Assembly: GCA_016867725.1 (NCBI GenBank)
Contig: VGIX01000002.1
Location: 1 to 36,313 of the forward strand
Reading direction: 5' to 3'
Origin: Candidatus Effluviviaceae Genus I sp.
GTDB taxonomy: Bacteria > Joyebacterota > Joyebacteria > Joyebacterales > Joyebacteraceae
Length of the DNA stretch: 36,313 nt
Position numbers and translations under genes: made by a program. The notes below the pieces were generated by a model. It did not search any database, was not told the DNA's origin, and saw only the letters and a list, made by a program, of their open reading frames with translations. Of this stretch, positions 15,601-22,311 are shown in pieces. Within the stretch, counting starts at the first letter, position 1, and each line of letters opens with the position of its first letter.

Positions 15601-15794
15601 TCCGCCCGGATGTTCGGGTGGTCATCTCGAGCGGGTACAGCGAGGAGGAGGTGGCGCAGCGCTTCGCCGGCGAGGACGTCGCGGGGTTCGTTCAGAAGCC
15701 GTACCTGTACAGCACGCTGATTCAACGGGTGGGCGAGGCGGTGGTCGGTGCGCGAGAGGGTGGGGCGGCGGGCGACGGCGTCGGCCGCTGCTGA
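12672..15794 (+). CDS. Hybrid sensor histidine kinase: TM-PAS-GAF-PAS-GAF-HisKA-HATPase-REC
   Basis: This is a 1040-residue signalling protein. One hydrophobic helix lies near residues 22-43, then PAS (about 70-190), GAF (200-340), PAS (345-470), GAF (485-640), HisKA with phospho-acceptor H665 in GGIAHDFNNLL, HATPase (NLLTNASDAL, VEDSGCGMDEG, GRGLGLAAALGI) and a C-terminal receiver (LLVDDEQAV, phospho-acceptor D959 in VLLDLTMP, Lys in FVQKPY). The second PAS domain contains a cysteine cluster, APCPWCPC. No DNA-binding output domain or partner regulator is adjacent, so it probably relays phosphate to a distant protein. I prefer GTG 12672, since residues upstream lack domain character. The start is uncertain because its GGGGGGATC site is weak. 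Confidence 0.92.
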   Translation: MPQTPSSVLTHIGQGLAERFPPHVLVLALLGVLLVSITASASLRRRVQQKADQLRRQLDEHARTEQALRESEEKYRLVVENANEAVVVIQEGHIAFANRVASTVLGHTRESLQGMAFAELVHPDDRDEALGRLRRRLIGEAVADPRTMRFLDAGGATLWVELSGVVISWQGRPGVLYFATDITERRRGEEIVRTESELFRALSGPMSLAQGLDLCLEAARVVSGLDAGGIYLLNEDTGSLELARHFGLSEGFTTAAGRYGPDAPETQVVLGGEPVYGRYETVTAPDDTKNESEGLRALAVVPILHEGRVLGCMNMGSHDAESVPEDARNALEGIAARISGAIAAKRAELGVRENRRFLQSVFDSIRDGITVLDCDHNILRVNSWVEELYGARGPLVGRKCYEVFVDRDAPCPWCPCTRAAQSGDRRTEVMPYPGASGASRWMEISAFPLRDDENNVVAVIKHMRDITARRQADKVQSVLFQISQAVHSSGGLAELLEAIHYQLGRLIDTTNFYVALYDEGSDTYSFPYLVDEYREEFTIPPPQALKKSLTDYVRRTGKPILIDEAKHQELEGAGEVELIGRPSPLWLGVPLRTSQKVIGVVVVQSYGDATLYSAKDLELLSFVAENIAVGIERKWNEDERQKLEAQVQHAQKLESLGVLAGGIAHDFNNLLTGILGNADLALLTLPPESSALHSVREIKKTAERAADLSRQMLAYSGRGSFLIETINLNDVVGEMGGLLEVSISKRATLVYELCDNIPPVVADTTQIRQVIMNLLTNASDALGDKDGVIRVRTGVKYCDRACLGETYLDDELPDGEYVYLEVEDSGCGMDEGTIQRIFDPFFTTKFTGRGLGLAAALGIIRGHRGAVEVASQIGVGTTFRVLLPRGERAVQRPAAQAAARADAPVGGTVLLVDDEQAVRDVAGRMLEQAGFTVLRASDGDEAVTMFSDRKDEIGCVLLDLTMPRKGGEETFRELRSLRPDVRVVISSGYSEEEVAQRFAGEDVAGFVQKPYLYSTLIQRVGEAVVGAREGGAAGDGVGRC

Positions 15795-15807
15795 GACAGA
15801 AAAGGCC

Positions 15808-15836
15808 TTGACCTGAGAGGCGGCGTCTGCGATACT
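15808..15836 (+). promoter_or_regulatory. Sigma-70-type promoter for the RRM protein leader
   Basis: The -35 TTGACC (15808-15813) and the -10 GATACT (15831-15836) are separated by exactly 17 bases. It lies 14 bases after the kinase stop. A start near 15843 would produce a leader of about 370 nt before the RRM gene. Confidence 0.7.
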
Positions 15837-15842
15837 GTGGGC

Positions 15843-16215
15843 GAGTCGGATCTGGTTCCCTTTTTGGACATCTGCGTGCCGTATCGCTGCAGCAATCCTC
15901 TTTCCGTGACGGACGCCGGGGTCGTCTCTCCCGAGCGTCGCTCCCCGTATCGTACCATCCGGGTTGCAGCCCCGCGTTGGGGGCAACCGACCCGTTCGCG
16001 GGTTCGAGAGGGCCGCGAGGAGGCGCTATCGACCTGATCGAGTAGGTGCGCCGTTGCCGGCCTTGTGTGCTCTAACCGCGCGTCGGAGGAGGAGCTTGGG
16101 GAGGCGCCCCCGGACGGACGTTAGACCGGAGCGCTGGCATCGAAGAGGAGTCGGCGAACGTGACGTCGGTGAATCGCTTGTGCCCGCCAGATTGGCGCGG
16201 CCGGAGGGAGTAAGG
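15843..16215 (+). promoter_or_regulatory. Long structured 5' leader of the RRM gene (possible RNA regulator)
   Basis: About 370 transcribed bases without a convincing gene. A hairpin at 15962-15988 has stem GGUUGC/GCAACC, a two-base bulge and an inner CCCC/GGGG stem closed by GCGUU. Directly beside it ACCCG-UUCG-CGGGU (15990-16003) forms a UUCG tetraloop hairpin. A further GGGG-AGGCG-CCCC hairpin is possible near 16098-16111. I recognise no known riboswitch, 6S, SRP, RNase P or tmRNA signature. Bacterial RRM proteins are often cold-regulated through long leaders, so a thermosensitive or autoregulatory leader is a reasonable guess. Confidence 0.45.
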
Positions 16216-16509
16216 TTGAAGAAGATCTACGTGGGCAATCTGCCCTACACTGCATCCGAGAACGAGATCCGGGACCTGTTCACGCGGTTCGGCACCGTGC
16301 ACTCCGTGAACGTGATCAACGACCGCGACACGGGACGGCCCAGGGGCTTCGGCTTCGTCCAGATGGACGACAAGGAAGCGGACGCTGCCATCAGCGCCCT
16401 GGACGGTCAGGACTTCGGAGGCCGTACGCTCCGCGTGAACGAGGCGAGAGAGCGCGAGGGGCGCGGCGCCGGAGGGGGCCGCGACAGGGACTCGAGGCGC
16501 AGCTGGTAG
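16216..16509 (+). CDS. RRM-type RNA-binding protein
   Basis: This 97-residue protein consists of one RNA-recognition motif: RNP2 is KIYVGNLPY (residues 3-11) and RNP1 is RGFGFVQM (about 40-47). A short Arg/Gly/Asp-rich tail follows (REGRGAGGGRDRDSRRSW). This is the layout of the small bacterial Rbp proteins, which bind single-stranded RNA and in cyanobacteria are induced by cold. The start is TTG 16216, chosen because GGAGGGAG precedes it and RNP2 follows almost at once. The frame stays open upstream to 15964, including TTG 16096 three bases after GGAGGAGG, but the extra residues are Arg/Pro-rich and unlike any RRM protein. Transcription probably starts far upstream at 15843. Confidence 0.92.
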   Translation: MKKIYVGNLPYTASENEIRDLFTRFGTVHSVNVINDRDTGRPRGFGFVQMDDKEADAAISALDGQDFGGRTLRVNEAREREGRGAGGGRDRDSRRSW

Positions 16510-16529
16510 GTTTCGGATCGTCGGGAGAC

Positions 16530-16565
16530 ACGCGGCGCCGCGGCATTCGTGCCGCGGCGTTGCGT
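16530..16565. terminator. Bidirectional hairpin terminator between converging genes
   Basis: A 16-bp stem, including two G-T wobbles, runs from 16530 to 16565. Its inner ten pairs are CGCCGCGGCA/TGCCGCGGCG around a TTCG tetraloop. It lies between the RRM stop (16509) and the stop of the minus-strand permease (16578) and can serve both. T-tails are short on both sides. Confidence 0.75.
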
Positions 16566-16577
16566 TTCACGGGGCCG

Positions 16578-17465
16578 TCAGCAGAGGGTCACCGTCGCGA
16601 CGCCCCCGAGGGCGAGCGCCACTGCGGCGAGCTTGCGGAGCGTGATGCGCTCCTTGAGGACGAGAGCCGCGACCGGCAGGACGAAGACGGCGCTCGTCTG
16701 GTTGAGGATGGATGCCGTGGACGCGAGCGTGTACTTGATGCCGGCGATCCACACGATCATCGCGAGGTAGGCTCCGAGGACGGACGCCGGGACGGCGACC
16801 TTCCACGCGGGTGACGGCCGAAAGGCATGCCACACGTAGCGTCTGCTCGGGGAAGCGGCGACGACGAGCAGGAGGGCGCCCACGCCGGCGGCCATGCGCA
16901 CGGTCGAAGACCAGAGCACGGGCGAGCGGTCGAGCACCGGCTTGGCGATGACGACACCGAGGGCCATGAGGGCGAACGCCAGAGCTCCGAGGAGCGTTCC
17001 CCGGCGGATGTCGGCCCTCGTCACGCCGGGCGGAGGCTCGTGGCCCGCGGACAGCAGCACCCCGGAGAGGATGAGGGCCGCTCCGATGAGATCGCCTATC
17101 GACAGCCGCTCGGCGAGGAACGCGGCGGACAGAAGGACCACGAGGGGGCTGTAGCAACACCCTATGACCTGCGAGAGGCCGGCGCCCACGAGGTTGAGGC
17201 TCTTGAAGAAGATCGTATCGGCCAGCGTGATGCCCACGATCCCGCTGAGCGCGAGGAGCGCGTAGTCGCGAAGCGGCGCCTCGGGGAGGGTCGCACGCGC
17301 GGAGGGCGCGAGGGTGATGGCGAGGAGGGCCGTCGCGATCGAGTTCTTGAAGACGTTCAGCGACAGCGGGGAGAAGCCCCTTCCGCTGATCCTGAAGAGG
17401 ACGACCGAGAACGCCCAGATGAGGGCCGCGAGCACCGAGAGGAGCTCGCCTGCGTGGGACGCCAC
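16578..17465 (-). CDS. EamA/DMT-superfamily permease (minus strand)
   Basis: This 295-residue inner-membrane protein has ten helices in two EamA repeats. The first starts GELLSVLAALIWAFSVVLFR, with GIVGITLADTIFFKSLNLVG and a Glu in FLAERLSIGD; the second starts GTLLGALAFALMALGVVIAK and ends VLKERITLRKLAAVALALGG. The substrate is unknown. It is the only clear gene on the minus strand and converges with the RRM gene. I chose GTG at 17465-17463 because GGAGAGGT lies five bases upstream on that strand. Longer frames reach 17600 but would run across its own promoter. It is not closely similar by eye to the DMT protein at 6115-7044. Confidence 0.92.
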   Translation of the reverse strand: MASHAGELLSVLAALIWAFSVVLFRISGRGFSPLSLNVFKNSIATALLAITLAPSARATLPEAPLRDYALLALSGIVGITLADTIFFKSLNLVGAGLSQVIGCCYSPLVVLLSAAFLAERLSIGDLIGAALILSGVLLSAGHEPPPGVTRADIRRGTLLGALAFALMALGVVIAKPVLDRSPVLWSSTVRMAAGVGALLLVVAASPSRRYVWHAFRPSPAWKVAVPASVLGAYLAMIVWIAGIKYTLASTASILNQTSAVFVLPVAALVLKERITLRKLAAVALALGGVATVTLC

Positions 17466-17539
17466 GTGAGACCTCTCCGCGGCGGCCCGCGAGACGCTGC
17501 GGGCTGCGCGTGTCTGTCCTGAATGGGTGACGGCGAGGG

Positions 17540-17568
17540 AGGATAACAGCGAGCCTGCGCCCTGTCCA
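17540..17568 (-). promoter_or_regulatory. Promoter for the minus-strand DMT permease
   Basis: Reading the minus strand, -35 TGGACA (17568-17563) and -10 TATCCT (17545-17540) are 17 bases apart. The start of transcription would be near 17533, about 70 nt before the GTG. Its -35 lies 13 bases from the -35 of the rplU promoter, so the two are back to back. Confidence 0.65.
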
Positions 17569-17581
17569 CTCAGATTCCGGC

Positions 17582-17610
17582 TTGACACGTCCCGCCACAC
17601 GCCGTAGGAT
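17582..17610 (+). promoter_or_regulatory. Promoter for rplU-rpmA
   Basis: A perfect -35 TTGACA (17582-17587) and a -10 TAGGAT (17605-17610) are separated by 17 bases. Transcription near 17617 gives a leader of about 50 nt before the rplU start, too short for a large leader structure. Confidence 0.8.
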
Positions 17611-17668
17611 GCAAGTTCGTACCAGAAGGCCCGGACGGGGCCGACATGAGATGCTCGAGGAGGACGCT

Positions 17669-17983
17669 GTGGAATACGCGATTGTGAGGACAGGAGGTCT
17701 CCAGTACCGGGTGTCGGCGGGTGAGACGGTCCGCGTGCCCCGCGTCAACGCGGACGTCGGCGGAACCGTGGAGCTCGGGGAGGTGCTGGCGGTGTCGCGG
17801 GGGGGAACGCTCACGGTCGGGACGCCTCTCGTGGAGAACGCTCGGGTGCTTGCGGAGGTCGTGGCGCACGGGCTGGGCGGGAAGGTCCTCGTGTTCAAGA
17901 AGAAGCGGAAGAAGGGCTACCAGGTCAAGAAGGGGCACCGCCAGGGGTTCACGGAGGTTCGCATCAGGGACATCTCCGTCTAG
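17669..17983 (+). CDS. rplU: 50S ribosomal protein L21
   Basis: This 104-residue protein has the normal L21 length. It opens EYAIVRTGGLQYRVSAGETV, includes LVENARVLAEVVAHGLGGKV and ends with the basic C-terminal KKRKKGYQVKKGHRQGFTEV that contacts 23S rRNA. L21 binds the large-subunit rRNA together with L20. GTG 17669 follows GAGGAGG six bases upstream; ATG 17651 would add six acidic residues and lacks that spacing. One oddity is Leu in the usual GGKQ motif (GGLQ here). It is followed 30 bases later by rpmA, the standard pairing. Confidence 0.96.
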   Translation: MEYAIVRTGGLQYRVSAGETVRVPRVNADVGGTVELGEVLAVSRGGTLTVGTPLVENARVLAEVVAHGLGGKVLVFKKKRKKGYQVKKGHRQGFTEVRIRDISV

Positions 17984-18013
17984 GGCGGATGGCCCGTCTC
18001 TCGGAGGTTCGCG

Positions 18014-18262
18014 GTGGCACACAAGAAGGGCGTTGGAAGTTCACGAAACGGTCGCGACTCCCACTCGCAGCGGCTCGGCGTGAAGCGCTACGGCGGTGAG
18101 GCCGTGCGCGCGGGCACGATCATCCTCAAGCAGCGCGGAACGAAGATCTACCCGGGTCGGAACGTCGGCCGCGGAGGCGACGACACCCTCTTCGCGCTGA
18201 AGGACGGGCAGGTCAAGTTCGAGCGATGGGGACGGGACCGGAAGCGCGTCAGCGTCGTGTAG
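18014..18262 (+). CDS. rpmA: 50S ribosomal protein L27
   Basis: This 82-residue protein begins [16 protein letters not shown], the L27 signature in which the free N-terminus reaches the peptidyl-transferase centre. There is no Firmicute-type cleavable N-terminal extension. The core [27 protein letters not shown] and [15 protein letters not shown] is intact. GTG 18014 is followed directly by the GCACACAAG codons and preceded by GGAGGTTCG. It shares the rplU promoter and ends before a strong terminator. The obgE gene that often follows rpmA is absent here. Confidence 0.97.
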   Translation: MAHKKGVGSSRNGRDSHSQRLGVKRYGGEAVRAGTIILKQRGTKIYPGRNVGRGGDDTLFALKDGQVKFERWGRDRKRVSVV

Positions 18263-18273
18263 GCTCGTCTGGG

Positions 18274-18324
18274 AAGAGGTGCAGCGGCGGGACGAGGCTT
18301 CCCCTGAGGCACCTCTTTCTCTTT
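18274..18324 (+). terminator. Rho-independent terminator after rpmA
   Basis: AAGAGGTGC (18274-18282) pairs with GCACCTCTT (18309-18317) around a 26-base loop. The T-rich tail TTCTCTTT follows the arm. It lies 12 bases after the rpmA stop and separates the ribosomal unit from the hydrolase gene. Confidence 0.8.
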
Positions 18325-18368
18325 GGGCGTCGGCGCCTGCGGCGCAGACTGGGACCTGGGGGTGATGC

Positions 18369-19022
18369 ATGAGGATCACGTGGCTCGGGCACGCGTCCTT
18401 TCTCATCGAGACCGCCGACGGGACCAGGGTGATCACGGATCCCTTCGAGGCCGGTTCGTATGAGGGAGCGGTGGGATACGAGCCGATCTGCGAGCGCGCG
18501 GACATCGTGACCGTGAGCCACGAGCATGCCGACCACAACGCCGTCGGCTGCGTGACGGGGGGACCCGAGATCGTGCGCGAAGCGGGCGAGCGCACGGTGC
18601 GCGGCGTGACCGTGCGCGGCGTGCCGTCGTACCACGACGACAGCAGAGGGCGCGAGCGGGGGGCGAACACGATGTTCGTCATCGAGGCGGACGGGCTGCG
18701 GGTCGCGCATCTCGGGGATCTCGGTCATCAGCTGTCCGCGGACGAGGCGAAGGCGGTCGGGCGCGTGGACGTGCTGCTCGCTCCGGTCGGGGGCCACTTC
18801 ACGATCGGCCCGGAGGATGCGAAGCGCGTCGTCGAGCGCCTCGGGGCGCGGGTCGTGATCCCGATGCACTACAAGACCGACGTGCTCGGCTTTCCGATCC
18901 GTCCGGTGGACGACTTCCTGAAGCTCATGGGTCGGGTCGAGCGCCCGGGGCGCCGATCCCTGGAGGTCCGGTCCGAGGACACGGCCGGCGAGACCAAGGT
19001 CGTCGTGCTCGACTACTGCTGA
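18369..19022 (+). CDS. UPF0173-type metal-dependent hydrolase (metallo-beta-lactamase fold)
   Basis: This 217-residue cytoplasmic protein starts MRITWLGHASFLIETADG, the usual opening of the family. It carries the metal motif SHEHADHN with His51, His53, Asp55 and His56, and further ligands in LGDLGH and VIPMHYKTD. A di-zinc or di-iron site is expected. The family (UPF0173, related to YtkL and archaeal relatives) has no settled substrate; an L-ascorbate-lactonase-like or phosphodiesterase activity is guessed for some. ATG 18369 follows GGGGGTGAT. It sits alone between the rpmA terminator and a hairpin at 19029. Confidence 0.9.
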   Translation: MRITWLGHASFLIETADGTRVITDPFEAGSYEGAVGYEPICERADIVTVSHEHADHNAVGCVTGGPEIVREAGERTVRGVTVRGVPSYHDDSRGRERGANTMFVIEADGLRVAHLGDLGHQLSADEAKAVGRVDVLLAPVGGHFTIGPEDAKRVVERLGARVVIPMHYKTDVLGFPIRPVDDFLKLMGRVERPGRRSLEVRSEDTAGETKVVVLDYC

Positions 19023-19028
19023 TCCCAT

Positions 19029-19058
19029 CTCGGGCGCCGCCGGCGCCCGAGGTCTTGC
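19029..19058 (+). terminator. Hairpin terminator between the hydrolase and kdsB
   Basis: CTCGGGCGCC and GGCGCCCGAG form a perfect 10-bp stem with a 3-base loop (19029-19051), followed by GTCTTGCG. It begins seven bases after the hydrolase stop. The tail is poor in T, so strength is uncertain. Confidence 0.6.
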
Positions 19059-19071
19059 GCGAGGTGGCGGC

Positions 19072-19845
19072 GTGGCGCGATCGCTGGCGCTCTGCGTGGT
19101 CCCCGCCCGGCTTGGATCGAGCCGGTTCCCAGGCAAAGTGCTGGCGGAGCTTGCCGGCAAACCCCTCGTCCGGCACGCGTACGAGCGGGCGTCGGCCGCA
19201 TCGCTCGTGGGCGCGGTGGTCGTGGCCACGGACAGCCCCGAGGTCGAGCGGGCCGTCGCGCGCTTCGGCGGCCGCGTCGTGCGCGTTGACGTGCCCTGCC
19301 CGACCGGGAGCGACCGTGTGGCGGCCGCCGCGAAGGACCTCCCCGGCGATCTCGTGGTGAACCTCCAGGCGGACCAGCCGCGCATTCACCCGTCCGACAT
19401 CGATCGCGTGATCGGTCGTCTCGTGAGCGCGCCGGATCTGGACATGACGACGCTTGCGTTCCGATCGGAGGACCCTGCGGGCTACGCAAGCAGGGACGTG
19501 GTCAAGGTCGTCACCGACGGTCGCGGGAGGGCCCTCTACTTCTCCCGTGCCGGGATACCAGCCTCGCGGGACGCCTCCGGAACACCTTGGTACTTCCACC
19601 ACGTGGGCATATACTGCTTCCGCCGCGCGGCCTTGGAGCGCTTCGCGGCGCTTCCGCAGAGCGATCTTGAGCGGCTGGAGTCGCTCGAGCAGCTGCGTGC
19701 TCTGGAAGACGGGATGTCGATCGGGGTCGTGCTGTCGGACAGCGGATGCGCCGGCGTGGACAGGGAACGGGACCTCGACGAGGCCGTGCGGGCGCTGGCC
19801 TCGGAGGGGCCACGGCCCGGAGAGGGCCCAGGGGAGGACGGGTGA
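19072..19845 (+). CDS. kdsB: 3-deoxy-manno-octulosonate cytidylyltransferase (CMP-Kdo synthetase)
   Basis: This 257-residue cytoplasmic enzyme activates Kdo with CTP to give CMP-Kdo, the donor for the LPS inner core. The nucleotide-binding loop [14 protein letters not shown] is at about residues 11-24, followed by [12 protein letters not shown]. Other family motifs seen are [30 protein letters not shown] and the [17 protein letters not shown] region. GTG 19072 follows GAGGTGGCG. The stop overlaps the pyrG start (GTGA), so kdsB and pyrG are probably translated together; CTP synthase supplies the CTP that KdsB uses. Confidence 0.96.
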   Translation: MARSLALCVVPARLGSSRFPGKVLAELAGKPLVRHAYERASAASLVGAVVVATDSPEVERAVARFGGRVVRVDVPCPTGSDRVAAAAKDLPGDLVVNLQADQPRIHPSDIDRVIGRLVSAPDLDMTTLAFRSEDPAGYASRDVVKVVTDGRGRALYFSRAGIPASRDASGTPWYFHHVGIYCFRRAALERFAALPQSDLERLESLEQLRALEDGMSIGVVLSDSGCAGVDRERDLDEAVRALASEGPRPGEGPGEDG

Positions 19846-21464
19846 ACGAACGCAGCGCCGCAACGAAGTACATCTTCGTCACCGGGGGCGTGGTGTCCGC
19901 CCTGGGGAAGGGCATCGCGTCCGCGTCGCTCGGCTATCTGCTGAAGAACCGCGGGCTCGGAGTCACGCTCCAGAAGTGCGACCCGTACCTCAATGTGGAC
20001 CCCGGCACGATGAGCCCGTTCCAGCACGGAGAGGTCTTCGTCACGGACGACGGCGCCGAGACCGATCTCGACCTGGGCCACTACGAGCGGTTCCTCGACC
20101 GCGCGCTGTCGCGCGACAACAACGTGACGGCGGGACAGGTGTACGAGGCGGTCATCGCGCACGAGCGCAAGGGCACGTATCTCGGCGGAACCGTCCAGGT
20201 CATCCCTCACGTAACCAACGAGATCAAGGCGAGGATCACGTCGCTGTCGCGCGGCCCCGACACGGACGCGGTGATCGCGGAGATCGGCGGCACGGTCGGC
20301 GACATCGAGAGTCTGCCGTTCCTCGAGGCCATCAGGCAGATGCGTCTCGAGCTGGGCGTCGAGAACACCCTCTTCATCCACCTGACGCTCGTGCCCTTCA
20401 TCAGGAGCGCCGGGGAGCTCAAGACGAAACCGACCCAGCACAGCGTGCGGGCGCTGCGCGACATCGGCATCCAACCGGACATCCTGCTGTGCCGCGCCGA
20501 GCGGTCGCTGGACGCCGATCTGAAACGGAAGATCGCGCTCTTCTGCAACGTGGAGGTCGAGGCCGTCATCGACGCGGTGGACGTGGCGTCGATCTACGAG
20601 GTGCCGCTGCGGTTCCACGCGGACGGGCTGGACGAGCTCGTGCTGAGGAAGCTCCGCGTTGACGCTCGCGCCGCGGACCTCGCGCCGCTCGAGCGCCTTG
20701 TTTCGCGCGTCACGAGCCCGTCGCGCGAGGTGACGATCGCCGTCTGCGGCAAGTACACGGGGCTCAAGGACGCGTACAAGAGCATCATCGAGGCGTTCGT
20801 GCACGCCGGGGCCGAGAACGATGCGCGCGTCCATCTGGCCTGGGTGGACGCCGAGGAGATCGAGAAGAGGGGAAGCGGGGACGAGCTGCTCGCGGGCTGC
20901 AGCGGCATCCTCGTTCCGGGAGGCTTCGGAGTTCGCGGGATCGAGGGCAAGGCCCTGGCGGCCGGCTACGCGCGGCGAAACGGCGTCCCGTATCTGGGGA
21001 TCTGCCTCGGCATGGAGTGCGCGGTCATCGAGTTCGCGCGGAACGTGTGCGGGCTTGCGCGCGCGAATTCGGCGGAGTTCGACGCGGAGACCCCGGATCC
21101 CGTGATCGACCTCATGCCCGAGCAGAAGAAGGTCATCAACATGGGCGGCACGATGCGTCTCGGCGCCTACGAGTGCCGTCTGGAGCCGCGGTCGAAGGCC
21201 CGCGCGGCATACGGCGCCGACGCGGTGAGGGAGCGGCACCGGCATCGCTACGAGTACAACGGCCGGTACCGCGAGACCTTCGAGTCCAAGGGACTGGTGG
21301 CGTCGGGGATCAACCCGGCGACCGGGCTCGTCGAGATCGTGGAGATCGCCGGGCACCCGTGGTTCGTCGCGTGTCAGTTCCACCCCGAGTTCCTGTCGAG
21401 GCCGGGGCGCGCGCACCCGCTCTTCCGGGAGTTCGTGCGGGCCGCGCTGGCCCGGGAGCGTTGA
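19842..21464 (+). CDS. pyrG: CTP synthase
   Basis: This 540-residue enzyme makes CTP from UTP, ATP and glutamine. The N-terminal synthetase domain (about 1-270) starts [18 protein letters not shown] and includes the nucleotide segment [16 protein letters not shown] and GGTVGDIES. The C-terminal class I glutamine amidotransferase domain (about 290-535) has the catalytic cysteine in [12 protein letters not shown] and the His-Glu pair in FHPEF. Length is normal. GTG 19842 overlaps the kdsB stop by four bases and follows GGGGAGGAC. kdsA begins four bases after its stop. Placing pyrG among Kdo genes is a common arrangement. Confidence 0.98.
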   Translation: MNERSAATKYIFVTGGVVSALGKGIASASLGYLLKNRGLGVTLQKCDPYLNVDPGTMSPFQHGEVFVTDDGAETDLDLGHYERFLDRALSRDNNVTAGQVYEAVIAHERKGTYLGGTVQVIPHVTNEIKARITSLSRGPDTDAVIAEIGGTVGDIESLPFLEAIRQMRLELGVENTLFIHLTLVPFIRSAGELKTKPTQHSVRALRDIGIQPDILLCRAERSLDADLKRKIALFCNVEVEAVIDAVDVASIYEVPLRFHADGLDELVLRKLRVDARAADLAPLERLVSRVTSPSREVTIAVCGKYTGLKDAYKSIIEAFVHAGAENDARVHLAWVDAEEIEKRGSGDELLAGCSGILVPGGFGVRGIEGKALAAGYARRNGVPYLGICLGMECAVIEFARNVCGLARANSAEFDAETPDPVIDLMPEQKKVINMGGTMRLGAYECRLEPRSKARAAYGADAVRERHRHRYEYNGRYRETFESKGLVASGINPATGLVEIVEIAGHPWFVACQFHPEFLSRPGRAHPLFREFVRAALARER

Positions 21465-21468
21465 CGAG

Positions 21469-22311
21469 ATGCCGCAGCGCACCGTTCGCATCGGCGACGT
21501 GGAGGTCGGAGCGGGGAGGGGCCTGGCGCTCATCGCCGGGCCCTGCGCGATCGAGAGCGAGGAGCTCACGCTCGGCGTCGCGGAGGCGCTCGTGCGGATC
21601 GCGGCGGACCTCGGCGTCCCGCTCGTCTTCAAGTCGTCCTACCTGAAGGACAATCGCATGTCTCCCGGCGCGTTCGCGGGTCCGGGCCTGGAGGAGGGTC
21701 TGAGGATCCTCGAGCGCGTGAAGCGGGAGTTCGGCGTGCCCGTGATCTCGGATGTGCACGAGCGGGAGGAGGTCGGCCACGCCGCGCGGGTGCTGGACGC
21801 GCTGCAGATCCCGGCCTTCCTGTGCCGCCAGACGCGCCTGCTCGAGGCCGCGTGCGCGACGGGGCTTCCCCTGAACATCAAGAAGGGGCAGTTCATGGCG
21901 CCGGAGGACATGCGGCACATCGTGGCCAAGGCCGCCGCCGCTGGGAGCCACCGCGTGATGCTCACGGAGCGCGGCGCGTCGTTCGGCTATCACGACCTCG
22001 TCGTCGACATGCGCTCGATCGGGACCATGCGGGGGTTCGGATGCCCCGTGGTCTTCGACGCCACGCACAGCGTGCAGCGGCCGGGATCCGCGGGCGGAAC
22101 GTCGGGCGGTTCGCCCGAGTTCGTGCCTCTGCTGGCGAGGGCCGCGTGCGCCGCGGGCTGCGACGCGCTCTTCGTCGAGACCCACCCGGATCCGTCGAGC
22201 GCCCTGTCCGACGCGCTGTCGATGGTCCCGCTCTCGGAGCTCCCGGGCGTCCTCGAGGGCGCCGTGGCCGTGGCGAAGGCCGTGCGGCAGGGGAAGGGGC
22301 TCGGAGCATGA
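21469..22311 (+). CDS. kdsA: 2-dehydro-3-deoxyphosphooctonate aldolase (Kdo-8-phosphate synthase)
   Basis: This 280-residue enzyme condenses phosphoenolpyruvate with arabinose-5-phosphate. Signature segments are LIAGPCAIES, FKSSYLKDNRMSP, LNIKKGQFMAPEDM and FDATHSVQRPG. The Cys in AGPCAIES, with His in DATHS, Glu in VETHPDP and Asp near SDALSM, marks the metal-dependent class (as in Aquifex). E. coli KdsA has Asn at the Cys position and needs no metal. ATG 21469 is four bases after pyrG, and its stop overlaps the kdsC start (ATGA). It is the second committed step of the Kdo pathway encoded here. Confidence 0.97.
   Translation: MPQRTVRIGDVEVGAGRGLALIAGPCAIESEELTLGVAEALVRIAADLGVPLVFKSSYLKDNRMSPGAFAGPGLEEGLRILERVKREFGVPVISDVHEREEVGHAARVLDALQIPAFLCRQTRLLEAACATGLPLNIKKGQFMAPEDMRHIVAKAAAAGSHRVMLTERGASFGYHDLVVDMRSIGTMRGFGCPVVFDATHSVQRPGSAGGTSGGSPEFVPLLARAACAAGCDALFVETHPDPSSALSDALSMVPLSELPGVLEGAVAVAKAVRQGKGLGA

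Noticed and set aside
15990-16010. GGGTTCGAG resembling a tRNA T-arm
   Set aside because: The bases after it do not pair to form a T-stem and no anticodon or acceptor arms can be built. It is better read as a UUCG hairpin.
15837-16037. A 66-codon open frame from GTG in the RRM leader
   Set aside because: No ribosome site precedes it, composition is not protein-like, and it spans the two strong hairpins.
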